Shown piece by piece: positions 9,301-21,600 of a stretch of 34,582 bases of DNA. The position numbers and the translations under genes were made by a program. The notes beneath the pieces are model-generated. The model had not been told where the DNA came from. It searched no databases and worked only from the letters and a program-made list of their open reading frames with translations. The stretch is from Haplosporangium gracile. Taxonomy: Eukaryota; Mortierellomycota; Mortierellomycetes; Mortierellales; Mortierellaceae. The stretch covers positions 109,520 to 144,101 of the forward strand of contig JAAAUF010000003.1 of NCBI GenBank assembly GCA_015499985.1. Direction: 5' to 3'. Within the stretch, counting starts at the first letter, position 1. Every line of letters begins with the position of its first letter.

Positions 9301-12261
9301 TTTGGCAAGCATACCCAAAATGATGATGGCTCCTCGTCGCTGGGGGTTAGGGATATCCTTGTGATGGCTGTAGACCTGCCAGAGTTTCTCGACGACTTCG
9401 TCCGAGATGGAAATGTGGTCGTCATTGTTATTGTTTTGGGCGATCGAAGCGATCGAGTCCGCGACAATAACAGTAAGAAGCTGCTCCAGCGAGGTCAATT
9501 CGGCCAACGTGCTGCCATATGTCAAACTATCCATGGCGCGAAAACAGTATAGCGTTAGTATGTATACATCTTGCGCTCAACAACTTAAGTGTTTGAGAAA
9601 GCAATTGACGATAATTCATAAAGTTACCTGACAAGGTTCCTGGCAATGACGGCGGTGTTTTCCTTCGCTGTCAATGACTCATCAGGTGCGAGGTAAATCT
9701 GCCAGTAACACTCAACCAGACGGGTACGGACACCTTTAGCCTCATCGTTGTTGTCCTTCATCCAGACAAGATGCACCATCTTGCGAATTCCCTCCTGTAA
9801 ATGAAAACGACAACCAGCCATAGATTAGTATTCGATCATTTAAAGCTGTAAAGTGCACTTATTTTTCTTTAAAAACGCAAAATGGACTTACAGATGCGGA
9901 TCGCACTTTATATCGGTGGATGGCAACGAAAAACTCCATGGCCTCAATGACTTCCTGCTTCATAGTCGAGGCCAACAACTCGCACATCACTGGTACCCCA
10001 CGGTGGATCAGATGAATGAAGCGAATGGCATCAGCATAGTAACGCTGCTGGAGAGTCTTAGTGATATACTCCTTGGATGCCTGGAGCTCCAACAGCTCCT
10101 CGTCTGTTGGAACCGTAATGTCCTCGGCATCATCCTCTGCTCCTGCGTCTGATTCAGCCTTGTCTACGTCCATGTCGCCTTCCCCACCAGCGGATGCTCG
10201 CAAAGCAGCTCTTCTTCTGGAAGGCCGCGTAACCATAGCTTTCAAATCGTCAGTGACCTCTGTGTAACGGACCTCCCACCCTTCCAAGTCCAGCTCCCCT
10301 CCATGCATAGAGTAAGGATGTCTCTCGATCAGACGGATCAAGGTCTTGATTGCCTGCTTGCGAGACCAGAAACTCTTGTCCGAAAGTCGTCCAATAACCA
10401 GCTCTGTCAAACGTTGGCGGCGCTTGGGGAACTTTGTGCGCAGATCGCACAGAGTAGCGATAATCTGGAGTAGCTTTGTGCGCACGTACGAGTTATTGTC
10501 CATGAATCGCTCCTCCAGAACATCAAAAAATCCGTCGATCTGGTTCTTGATCTGGTCTGTCTGCTCGACCTCTGACAGGTAGGCAATAAGGTTCCCAATG
10601 ATCTCCACAATTGCTTGGCGCATCATATAAGACTAATTAGACCGACACAAAAAAACGTTCAGTTAGTGCCTTGGATCATGTTTTTCTTATCATTAAAGTC
10701 AACAGCACTCGCCATACCGTTGTATCGTACCTCTCCATCCAAGTGTTGAATCAAAAGACCCATCTGTTTCAAGACCAGCTTGGGTGCAATCTCGGAAAGT
10801 TTCACCAAGAACTTTGAGTAGGCTCTGGGTGCACTGAGATCCTTGATAGATTCGTCGAACTCTTTTGAGGAAACGTCTCTCAAAATACTGTCAAGCAACT
10901 GTGGAAAGTCATATTCGCTGCTCAACATCTCTAGTAGTTCCGCCATTGGCTCTGGCGTGTGCTCCCAATACTGAAGGTTCTGCAAAATAGTCGTCTTGGC
11001 GCCTGCGAAGCAAATTAGCATGAGGTACCTTGTTAATAATGGCAAAAATTATCCATTTGGAATAGGGACCTAAAAGAATGGCACACTTATGAACGTATTT
11101 CTTACCGAATTCGTGGTTGTGGCGTTTGATGCAAAGACAGAGGACACGGTAGGCGCGCTTCTTGAGAGCCACAATTTTAACATTCTCCTTATTCTCCAAG
11201 AGTTGGTATGCGGGTTTGTAGAACAAACTGACAAAGGTCTCTTTCTCGTGTGTTGCGGTCCAGATCTTAGAGAGGTGCAAATCCAAAACGTTGGTCATCA
11301 AGTCCATTGCTCTTTGCTTCTCTGCAATCCATGTTATCACTCCTTCTTCTGCATCTGCGCCACCCTTTGCCCGTGATCCCTTAGGGCGCTACGTAGCACA
11401 AAGAAATATGAGACGTGCTTTCACGAATTAGAACCAAATATTGAACAGCAGTGCATGAGCAGGTATTACGTGAACTAGCATCTACAACAACGAAAAAGTC
11501 TTACAGTAGCTTTTCCTGCTGCCTTTTCTGATTGTACTGCTCGAGACGTTGCCTTTTGTTCCGTCAAACTGATAATCCACATAATCAGAAATCCATATGT
11601 CTCCAGTGGCATCCTGTGCTCCAGATATTCATCTTGGTCATTTGCTTCAAGATCCTGTGCCGTTGAAACAATTTCCGAGTTGAATCCTATAATCATGAAA
11701 ATAGCAATAGCTGAGCGTGAGTGAAAATAGTGGCGGGAGAAAAATTGACCGAGAACGCCCCATTTTGGAACAAAGGAAGGGCTGATTTATACCTGAGAGG
11801 ACAATATCCCAGACTTTGGTTGCTGTACTCTTTTTTAATGTGTTGAAGTGCCTAACACAACAAAAATGAAAGAAAACAAACGCGAGTCAGCCAATGGGTT
11901 CGAGCAGTAAACAAAGTGCCTGAAAATGGTGGCGTCTCACAATGGATGTGACACCTTACTTGATGAAACTTCTGATTTGGTCAAATGTGGTGCCGTCCGT
12001 GATGCTGTATGATGAGTCTTGGATGTTGTCAACGATGCCTAATGGTAGCGAAATAAATAACGTTAGCTACAAATTGATTTCGACGCGACAGGAAGTTTCG
12101 GTAGATGATGACTGAGGTATAATGTGAGTATGTTGTTTACCATTGAGGATTTGGTCAAGTGTCTTTGGGTTCTCTCCTTCGATAGGGATTTCGTTTGCGA
12201 TGTGGATCGAGTCTGTCTGGAGGTTATTGAGCTCCTCGTCCAGTGCGAAGGGTTCTGACAT
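6385..12261 (-). CDS. YCS4: Condensin complex subunit 1 (Cnd1/Ycs4/CAP-D2)
   Basis: Twelve exons, complement(12261..12141, 12038..11960, 11851..11793, 11686..11505, 11388..11106, 11002..10731, 10632..9892, 9794..9628, 9526..9062, 8941..8431, 8324..7611, 7512..6385), join in frame to 1,573 residues. Every junction is GT-AG, and the start is ATG at 12261. This is the HEAT-repeat subunit of condensin, which with the SMC2/SMC4 ATPases and kleisin compacts mitotic chromosomes. Diagnostic segments are HLDGE|SYMMRQAIVEIIGNL (across a splice), RRGAIIILGMLAKAKPDIV and the conserved C-terminal block RSNIIIALGDMAVCFNNLID with DGDNRISDLARLFFTEL. The last exon (about residues 1199-1573) leaves the fold and becomes a disordered tail of alternating acidic and basic runs, longer than I expect for the family. 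A CCAAT box and an E2F/MBF-like site lie upstream. Identity is confident; individual exon ends are predictions. Confidence 0.93.
6666..6707 (-). repeat. 21-bp exact direct repeat (two copies) in the condensin tail
   Basis: The unit CCTCTTCACTCTCGTCCTCGT occurs at 6666-6686 and again at 6687-6707 without mismatch. On the minus strand it encodes an acidic heptad of Asp, Glu and Ser. The identical copies indicate a recent in-frame duplication within the disordered tail. Confidence 0.9.
6911..6972 (-). repeat. TCC/TCT microsatellite encoding polyglutamate
   Basis: A CT-rich array (TTCCTCCTC units) encodes a run of thirteen glutamates, then Asn and three more glutamates, in the condensin C-terminal tail. 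It is likely to vary in length. Acidic runs next to basic RRRGRG-type segments make the tail strongly charge-patterned. Confidence 0.85.
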
Positions 12262-13011
12262 CCTTTGTTTGGCTGTGAGAGAAGGAAGAGCGCCGTTGAG
12301 GGAAGTGTCGAGAAGGTGTGAGGTGTGAGGGAGAAGGAAGGACTTTTAGCAAACAAAAAGACAAGGGACAGGGGCGACCGAATCGAATGGAAGTCCCCCT
12401 GCAAACACTCCCAAAAGCGCGAGATTTGGTGGCAACGTACATGATGATTATTGCTGTACGTGGATTGGTCACGTTCGATCTGAACACTTGAACCCCTTAA
12501 CGCACTTGTTTTCATTTTCGCGCCACTACAAAAAGAAAAAAATTTGCTGTTCGTGTTTTTGTTTTCTTTTTTCTTCATCCCTCCACACTTTTCTCCCTTC
12601 ACCGTTCCCAACCTTCACCCTTCCGTCCATTACCCCATCCCCAATCCCATACACCCTTATACCCTTCGCCACGTTTGTATCATTGTGCCATCGTTCAAAT
12701 AAACACCCCTTTTCTCCTCGAGCTCCCCTTCCTGTTTGTCTGTGCATGCTTGTTTCAATTGCTATCAATGTCTCTGTAGTCTCCATCCTCCTCTCATCTA
12801 GTTCCCCTTCTCCTCAAAAGCTATGATGATCACAATAGAGTCAAGCACTGAATACCCGGCCGCCATCGTGCGACGTCGGATGGATGTACAACTTTATTAA
12901 TTCTGAGCGCTTTCTCTTTCTCCCTCCCCTTTTTGTGAAAACTGGTCAATGGCATTTGAAGAGAATGCAAATAAAAGGAAATTTTTAAAAAAAAACCTCC
13001 CCCCTCCTACT
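12262..13011. other. Intergenic region: condensin promoter and 3' UTR of gene at 13012
   Basis: About 750 bases. The left part should hold the condensin promoter (minus strand), with a CCAAT box (ATTGG at 12464-12468) and an E2F-like site. The right part is the 3' flank of the next gene; TTTATT at 12893-12898 reads AATAAA on the minus strand, about 115 nt after its stop. C/T-rich DNA fills 12560-12830. No gene was seen. Confidence 0.5.
12516..12523. promoter_or_regulatory. E2F/MBF-like site TTTCGCGC upstream of condensin subunit 1
   Basis: TTTCGCGC fits the E2F-type consensus TTTSSCGC and lies about 255 nt upstream of the condensin ATG; MBF/SBF factors of fungi use related CGCG-core sites. 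A second CGCG-core sequence, AAAGCGCGAG, lies at 12414-12423, with a CCAAT box (minus strand) between it and the first site. G1/S control of condensin is plausible. A match of eight bases is weak evidence on its own. Confidence 0.3.
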
Positions 13012-14820
13012 TTAATGCAATGAGTGTACTTGACGATACTGTGTGATGGCCTGAATGGCTCGATCCTTGGAGGCCATGAAATTCAAGGCATAGAGATATG
13101 AGGGGTTGATCGACTCCTCGGAGAATTTGGTCTTGAGTTGCTCGATCCAGCGTGATGCTTCGCGGATGTAAAGGTGGATGAGGTGGGGAGCCACACAAGT
13201 GAGGGACATCATGTGCAAGGCATCAATGACCTATTCATCGTGCCAATTGGAAAATAGCACAATTTAAGTGTTAGATAAAAGCACGCCACAAATAAGCCAT
13301 GAGAAACAACAACGACACGGCAATATATAAGAACTGGATTAGATATCGGGATCATACCAGACAATGCTGTTCGGATCGGACCTCGTCCGGACTTGTCACA
13401 ACAATGGCTCGCGAAGCGTAGATTAGAGCTTATTAAGTACTCTGGTTAGTTTAAGGGAAGAATCGTATCGTACAATCGATTGGCAACAAAAACTAGACCT
13501 TACCAGAAATGGACGCGTGCTGCATCTCCAGAAACAGAGGGCATGGCTTTGGCACCACAACCAAAGGCGTTTCCGGTCCCTCGTAGATCCAGAGTGCATA
13601 TTCCAAATGAGCCTTGGCAATCAGACCCAGAAATCTCCATGCCTGAGCACGGTTCTCGTACAATGCACCTTGAAGGAGGTTGAGAATGTGTCGGTACCAT
13701 GTCTGGCGAGTCGCAAAGTCGTCTGCAAGCTGGAAACATGAATTGATTAAATCCGCCATCTTGATCCACTCTTCGTCCTTAAATGGTTGTTCGTTGCTGG
13801 TGCTAGTGACGGTGTTGCCATTTGGGTGCCATCTCATCCCTCGGTGGAAGCAACGCAGGGCACGCGACGCCAGATCACATGCCTGATCCATCAGTTTTTG
13901 GCCACGAAGTCCTGTCGATTCTTGCAGCTTCTTGATAGCAGTGATCACCATTTCCGCCTGTAAAAGAAAGCAAATGAAAGAGAAGAGCGTGAGAGATCTC
14001 GTCTTCATGCACGCGTCAAGATCAGCGAGAAGGTGATCAAATAGATTCATTGTGGTACCTGATGCCGATAGATGTAACTCGTCATGGTTTGATACCGCCA
14101 AAATCTATTAACTGCATCACCAGGTCCGACTTTCGCCTTGAGAATTCGTTCCCCTCGCTGAGCCAGCGTCAGAGCCATGTTCATGTACTTTTGAACCTTT
14201 TCGTGGCCGTGAACGGACACTTGAATCGAAATGCCCAGCTCGTATACACACATCGATTTCAAGAGATAGTAATCAGGCTCGAGTGCTACGGGTTCATTCC
14301 AAGTGTAAATGATGTCCGTCAAGTATGCCGAGTCCCAGTTTGGTGCCGGGGCGTAGTCACCATCTCGCTGGTCTGGCGGTCGCCCACAGCCTACCGTCAT
14401 ACCCGACCGATGAAGAAAGGTGAAAGAAGTAGTGAATACAATAGGATCTCATGGTTTCCAATCCCCTCGCGTTTCAGATGTCCGTACTGACTTACAAAGG
14501 CCATCTTGCAGGATTTGCATCTCGTTCTGAACAACTCGGGCAATACCCAAGAGGGTTAGATACTCGTTGGGTACGGGATTATAGGGTGCGATCTTGACGA
14601 GTGGGTGAGAGAGGAACTTTTGGATGTCTGCTTTGATCTCGTAGATGTGCTCTTGGATAATAGATTCCTCGTCTGTTGGTTCGTCCGGCACGTCTGTGGC
14701 GTGATGCTGTCTCCAGGCGACGGGGTCAAAGACCCAGTCAGGGGGCGTGCAGACTGTAGCTTGTGCCTCTTGTTGTGATTGTGGCTGTAGGGACTTTGTC
14801 TCTGGTAGTCTTCCCCTCAT
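13012..14820 (-). CDS. Unrecognised helix-rich protein, possibly TPR-like
   Basis: Five exons, complement(14820..14496, 14390..14059, 13957..13504, 13428..13358, 13230..13012), give about 466 residues. All borders are GT-AG and in frame. The start is ATG at 14820, the only ATG opening the first exon. For exon 4, an acceptor at 13429 (AATAAG, after an ACTAAC branch motif) is preferred; an alternative at 13408 would shorten the protein by seven residues, also in frame. I do not recognise the family. The protein is soluble, with no signal or membrane segment, and mostly helical. Stretches such as HILNLLQGALYENRAQAW followed by LGLIAKAHLEYALWIYE have the spacing of TPR-type helix pairs. The N-terminus is Gln/Pro-rich and acidic. 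It shares an upstream region with the triple-START gene, transcribed the other way. The gene structure is well supported; function is unknown. Confidence 0.72.
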
Positions 14821-15613
14821 GTTTGTTGTGTGGATGTGAGTTATGGATAGGGCGGGGAAGAGAAAGAAAGAGGAGCATTAAAAATGTGAGGTAAAGAATA
14901 CAACTTGATCAGCATCCTGTTGATCTTTTGATGATCTATCAATCAGTGCATCAGTCCTGCTTTCTTTGCCTCAGTGATATGGCGATCACTTTTCATCACT
15001 CCTTTCTTTATTCGGGGCTTCTCGATGCTGTCGCTAATCACCTTTTACCATCGCTACTATACTTTTTACGTTCCCTTCTTCGAGAAAAAAGGGCCAATGT
15101 GACTGTTGTGGAAAGTACCAACCCCAGCGACTCTTTTCAAATGAGGTGGTGGGTTGACCCTTTTTTGGGATCATTCGCTGTGGTGCCTCCACCTGTCACT
15201 CACTCACCCCTCTTTTCTCCTCAACTCCCACTCCCTTGTTTCTTCTTTCTTCTCTCCTCCTCTTCTCTTTCCTCAAACCTCCTTTCTCCCTCGCCCTCTA
15301 TCCTTGCTAACTCACAGTCAACATAAACAACTACTCCTCATCCTCAACGACCAAAGAACAACCCTCTACCTCAACACAGTCATATCCCTCCATGAACACA
15401 CGCCCTATTTGGACGCAGCAACGACGACCGACTTGACCAACCTGGCTCATTCGCCCTTCTGTCCTTGACAAAAGGTCTCCCTCCACACTTTCCCTTTTTC
15501 TGAACTCTTCAGTGCGCCCCCTCTACTTTGTCTCTTCACTCATTACCGCTAGCTTCGGATTCCACGCACACACTTTGTCATTGACATTCAACAAGCATTC
15601 ATAACAGCACATA
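14821..15613. promoter_or_regulatory. Bidirectional promoter region between gene 13012-14820 and the triple-START gene
   Basis: About 790 bases separate two divergent ATGs (14820 on minus, 15614 on plus), so the region should promote both genes. A long C/T-rich tract at about 15180-15310 and again near 15470-15530 precedes the START gene, as often seen just upstream of fungal transcription starts. A CCAAT sits near 15093. Short open frames here look like composition artefacts of the CT tract. Confidence 0.5.
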
Positions 15614-18600
15614 ATGGATCTTAATCACGACAGGTAACGAAAGAAGCAATCACCTCATTTCACTTGGCGTTTTTTCCCCTTCGTGGCAAAGGAAAAGCAG
15701 TTGACCTTCCTTCAGTTGGATAAAATTATGATTATTGAACAACATATTGACCGGCTTGTTGGGGGTGCCGTTCCTCATCCTCGTATTACAAAATAGCGCG
15801 ACAGAGCGGTACACTGAGACCTTGACCTCGGCCCTCACCTACTTCAGCTCGCTCGCCCAATCAAGCTCCGGCTGGAAGCGACTCTCGTCTGCCTCCGTCA
15901 GACCCAACAGTATGTTGTAAGAGGTGCCTGTCCATGAGCAGTGGCTAGCAGTCTCACTTGCGTGGATGATCGATTAGGATGACAATTGGATCTCTTTACA
16001 GTTACCGTTCTTCGGGGAAAACGATATGACGTTAATGATAATGAGTTCATCTTCTTAATTTGTTTCTACAGAAAACGGGTCATCAGGATCTTCGGGAAGC
16101 GTAGGACGAAGCGGAACAGGAGCAACATCATCAGCAGCATCATCTCCAGTCGCAAGTCGACACAACGATGATATCCTTGCCTACTTGTCAGGAGGAGCAT
16201 CAGCCTCGTCAGCGGCCTCTGCTGCCATCGAATCCCTTCTCCCAGCCATCACCGTCTCCAAAAAGAGTGTTCCTGGAAAATCAGCCGAGATTGTCAGGGC
16301 GAGCATTGTCCTCCCAGGATTGAACGAGCAAACGGATCTGGAAGACTGGAGGGCTGTCCTGGAGTGCTCTGGGGCACGCAAGAACTGTAAGGAATCATCA
16401 GGACACATGAGCAGCAGCGACGACAAAGAATTAAACGGCATTTTTTCTTTATGAATTGCGCCGCAACTTCCGCCCCCCTTTTTGCGTTGTTTTGTTTTAT
16501 CCGCAGGCGAGAATGTTTTCTAACCATAGCAATTGGTCGCCCGCGCTGTCATTTATCGCAATAGGGGACCCCATGGTTGAAAGCTCGAATGTCTTGATGA
16601 CCTTGGACGATTCGACTTGTATCACCAAGACTATTTTCAAAACGACATGGCCCGCAAGGTAATCAAGCAAGGGAACAACATGACAGCCCGCTGAACATTT
16701 GGCGCACTCGGCACTTTTTCTGCACCACTATGCGTATCCTTACCTTCTGCAGAATGGATGGGGTACCGGAATCACATGTATTTCGATAGTAACAAAGAAG
16801 GTCAGGATACACAAGGGAGATCGACTTGACCCATGGAAAAACGACATCTGAAGTGGAACAAGCGCTCTTATTATTATTTTTTCGTCAGTTTGCGTGTACT
16901 AATGTATCTCTGGGCAACTTCCTTGCCATAGCCCGAGAGATGCACTTCTCATCGAGACGACACTTCTGGATCACAACGCCGTGCTACATATCGCCACTTC
17001 CATCAAACCTTCACATGACGACCCCATCTTTCTGCGACCGTCGCCCCCACATGTGCGCGCATACCTTCCGCTTGTCGCTTGGCATATTCAGCTTGTGCCT
17101 GCCGATATGGACGACACTGTCTCGTTCACATCCTTCAACTCACTGACAGCATCACAGAACAAGCCCGTCATGCCCCGACATTCGATCCGAGTTAGTTTTT
17201 ATTATCAAATCGATATGCGTGGATGGGCAGTCAATTCTTCAGTTTCCATGCAGTCGCATGTCCCTTCATGCATCGCCAACGTCTACCGCCTGCTCCGACG
17301 ACAAGGAGTGCCACCACATGTGAGCCGGCACAGTCCACGGATACAACTGGATCTCAACGAATACGACCCGGCGACAGGCATCTATGAATTGCGGTACGAT
17401 GTCATTCCCGCCGACTCAGAGGACTTGTTATCAGGGCAGCGGACGGTGTCCAGTGCACTAAAGCGGTTCCGGTTAGGAGGCGCTGCTATGGAGGAAGGAC
17501 AAGAGCTGGACAAGACCGCACAGGACTCATCAAGTATACCTCAAGAGTTGGTGTTGTCGGATGATGAAGGCGACGATCTCGAGAACAATGGGGAAGGCAG
17601 CAATTCCCAGCACGGATATGTTGACGTCGAGTTGGATGGTGAAAAGTGGGGACTTGGCAGTGATATTGTGGTTCACATCTTTATGAACGATATCGAGGAC
17701 GAGGAGTTTGTGCAGGAGCATGTCGAATGCCTCAAGTACATGGGCCGGGATCGCTACATTCTTCGAATGAAGCACACCGAGACTGCACCTCACCATGGCG
17801 CGATCAATGTCAAGCTGCGGATAGAGCGGATACCACAAGAGACGTCTGGAAGCGCCAACTTGCTGAGTCACCAACAGCTTCGGTTTCAGCGCCAGCAGCA
17901 GGAGCGCGAAAACGAGCAGCAGCAGCAGAATCAACAGGACCATGACCTATTGCCAACTTCCGACCTCAACAACCTGAGCGTGTCGGTGAACGGACAGGAG
18001 AAGAACATTTTACCTTTCCACCGCTCCTCCATCTCGCCAATCAAGCGTCTCAGTATGTCGCTTCAGGACCAACTGGAGCTTAGTCAACAGATTGTGCAGG
18101 AAGTCGACACTGGCCCATCTCATTGGCAATCTGGCTCAGACGGTTTGGATAGTCAGGAGGTCAAGTCGACAGCTTCGCCATTGCTCCTCATGTCTTCGTC
18201 AATGCCGACAACGATGCAGAACCTGAATAGGAGTAACCAGAGTATCATGAGTAACGGAACCAGCACCATGCAACCCGGCAACACCAACCCTAGCAAAGTC
18301 AATAGCAGCTATGGGTACTTCAACTCTCTGTTGCAAGAGCCTGCAACTTCTTGGAAGCCCATGTCCAACCAGCGAGGCGTCCAAATCTCTAAACTTGAGA
18401 TCCAAGGTCACGCTCTTGGCATTGTCAAGGGCGAGGGCATCTTTGAGGACTATACCATCTGGGACATTAAGGCCGCTCTCGACTGTCCCTCCGCTCGCAA
18501 GATATGTAAGTTTATCAGTTTTACATATATGTGAAAGGATGCCTGCAACTGACGATAAACACTAATTTGCATATCAATTTTCATTCACAGGGGACAAAAT

Positions 18601-21600
18601 GTTTGACGAGTCGCATATGCTTCAGCATGCTACACCAAGTTCGATCCTTTCCTACGTGCGATTCAAAGGATTTTGGCCAGCAAGGTAACTCAGTCACATT
18701 CATACCATACTCTTTTGAACGTACGAATGAAGAGAAGGATAAAAAAGTCGACTCTTGCTGATGTTTCAACTCTTTTGATATTTAGTCCTAAGGATATGGC
18801 GATGCTGAATACGACGTTTATCACCAAGGACGCCATTCATTACTTTGCAACCTCAGTTGACGATACCAACCAATATCCCGCCATTCCTCCGCCAGTCTCG
18901 CCATTTGTCAGATCGGAACTTGTCGTCTCTGGCTGGTATCTCCAAACCATCAAACCCAAGAGCGTCCGGATAGTGTATATCGCCCAAGCAGCTCCCACGG
19001 GATGGATGGTTCCAGGAACGGCCCTAGGCGCCATGGCAACGGAGATGCCGCTTTGTGTCGCAGAGATTATCAAGTACCTGGAGACTTATGGCAGTCCACC
19101 CACGCTGGTCAGCATTCGCAGAGGACGTGCTCTGGGTGTTGACTATTTTCACGAAAAGTCGTCATTTCGACTGGAGTACGTGCAAGACAGCAACCCCATC
19201 TTTTCAGGACACCGACAGCCCCTGCAGCAACAGCACCAACATCATCAGTCCATGTCAGCGGATCGACAACGGAGAAGCACGGTTGATTTAACGGCCGGTG
19301 TCGGGTCTGGCGATCCTCAGCAGCTCGGTTCCCCTAAGCTTACCCCGATCGATAAGCTCTTGGCCGAGATTCGTTTGGATGCGCGTGTCTGGGCAAGAAA
19401 TGGTGACTGTGAGATTACAATCGATCCGCCACCATCCAAAGTGACTTGCTCCAGCGTCCCTCATGATGGTACAGGATATCGACTCAGGATTGAGCACTCC
19501 AGTGGGCGAGCAGTACCAGCAGGAGGAAAAGTCTTGCTGATGGCACGAAAGCCCACCAAGCCCGGTTGCGGCATCGTCGTCAACGGTGTCCCAATCAACA
19601 TGCCTTCTATGGAGCACCTCTTGACATGGATGCCCCACCATGCCCTGCTCGTAGACAAGGACAAGTTCCAAGCGCCTTCATCTGTGGACGGCACAGTTGC
19701 AGTGAAGGAGAGCCAAGCTGGCGATGAAGATAAGTCTGGCGAGAAGGCGGCCAACGGAGCCGGCGAGAACGGACAAGTGTTGGAGGCAGGAGTAAAGCAT
19801 TCTCCGCCGAGTTTAATGTCGCCGTTACAGTATGCGCAGAATGCGATGGATCTACTGACCAAGATCAACAGCGACCCTGAAGATTCATGGACAGTAGTGT
19901 CTGACAGCAAGGTTGGCATGAAGGTCACAAAACGCTTTATGCCATCGGAAATCTCTGACCAAGTCCCTTTGGTCCGAGGAGAAAAGGTGATCGAGGGATT
20001 CTCTCTCGAGGAGATTGCCACCGTCATCGGAACCCTTGGAACCAGAGCCAAACGTAAGTCGTCTTGCAGTATTGTACATTGACACTATGATTGAACCGTA
20101 GGAGGTGTGCGAGTAATAACCATATTCATATCCCTCTAATAATTTGATAGTGGACGACTTGTACGAGTCGGGAGAGATGTTAGAGTCTTTTGGCGCCGGA
20201 TGTTCGACCTTTCATCATGTCCTTAAAAGCTATTTCCCTCTTCCCCTTCCGTAAGTCTATTCAAGTCAATTTTGTATCTCAGCCGGCGATCGTGCAGTTG
20301 ATTTGTGATCAGGCTGCGCACTAATCTTCCCTATTCCCGTTGTCAAATAGTTCTCGCGATTTGTACTTTGTGACAGCAACGACGTTCGCTGAGGCAAGTG
20401 CTCGTCGTCCACAGATCGCTATCATCTCGACGTCGATCCCTCACAGTGGCGCTTCAAAGGCAACGGATGAGGCTTCAACTTCGACATCAACCCCTCCACA
20501 GTCTCGCCCAAGAGCACACCTGCATCTATCAGCATGGATCCTCGAGGGTATTGACCCCTACAGCTCCAATCATCCCATCCCTTCCACTCGAGTGACGTTC
20601 ATGACCGCCTTGGATCTCGGAGGGTCTGTCCCACAGAGAATCAGTGGTATGATCCAAACTATGTTCCCAAAGATGATCACCCAAGTCGAGAGCTATTTAC
20701 AAGCTCAAGCTGCTCCTCCCATTATCCGCATTCCGAAACAAATGGTTGTCGGTGAATCCTCACGTAAGTGTTTAACTCATTAACCGAAGTGGTATACTTT
20801 ATAAGACATCCTCTGACCGTGCTTACTCTTCAAATAGTGGCGGAGTCTACGACAACAGATGAGAATCTGCCACAGCCACCTTCGATTGTCCCATGGACCA
20901 AACCGGCAAACAGGGTCGTCAGCTGGGACTTCAAGATGAAAGAGTACTATTGTGAGCTCGTTCTTCTCTTTGACCAATTTCGGTTGAACCCTTCTCGACT
21001 GGACCTTGCGACAGAGATTCGAGCCAAGAAGAGCAAAAAGGCAAGCCGTAAGTCAAAGCAGGACATCAAAAAATCTGGAAGCCCTGAGCAGAATGGATTG
21101 GATGAAGAACAGGACGAGCAGGTTACCAAGGACACGTTCGAAAAGGTCAAGAATCGAACTGTTCTGGAGCTTGTTGTTGATCTGAAGCAATACCCGATGG
21201 GCTACAACATCATCACCAACATCAAGGTCGATCCGGAGCTGCTGTTGCAACACAAGCAGCAGCGTGATTCGGGATTAAAGCAGGCAATGTCTAGCTCTGT
21301 CTCGGCCGTCAAACTAGCAGGATCGACCAGCACCCTGAGCACTGCCGCCGCCAACACTGCAGCCAGCAAGTTCATAGGAGGATTTGAAAGCAATGGCAAG
21401 GGGTCATTGGCAGACTTGAATGGACGAGCGTCCATTGACGGAGATGGGGGATTCCACAAGAGCATGTCGTCCGAGGCTGCTACAAGCGGAACTGGAATTG
21501 CGGCGGTATTGGGGGGTTCGGCTAATGTCTCCCGGGCTCTTCCTTCGTCAACTTCGTTGATCAGAATCTTACCGCCAGCAGTCACGGTTAACATTATCGA

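Noticed and set aside
12063..12611. 182-codon open frame on the minus strand over the condensin start
   Set aside because: It overlaps the condensin first exon in another frame and runs through promoter and intron sequence, with low-complexity Phe/Ser content.
16659..16931. Extra exon inside the 273-nt intron of START copy 1 (after CTTCTGCAG at about 16753)
   Set aside because: The homologous junction in copy 2 has no residues between WPA and the following S-P-(R/K)-D, and skipping this segment keeps the frame.
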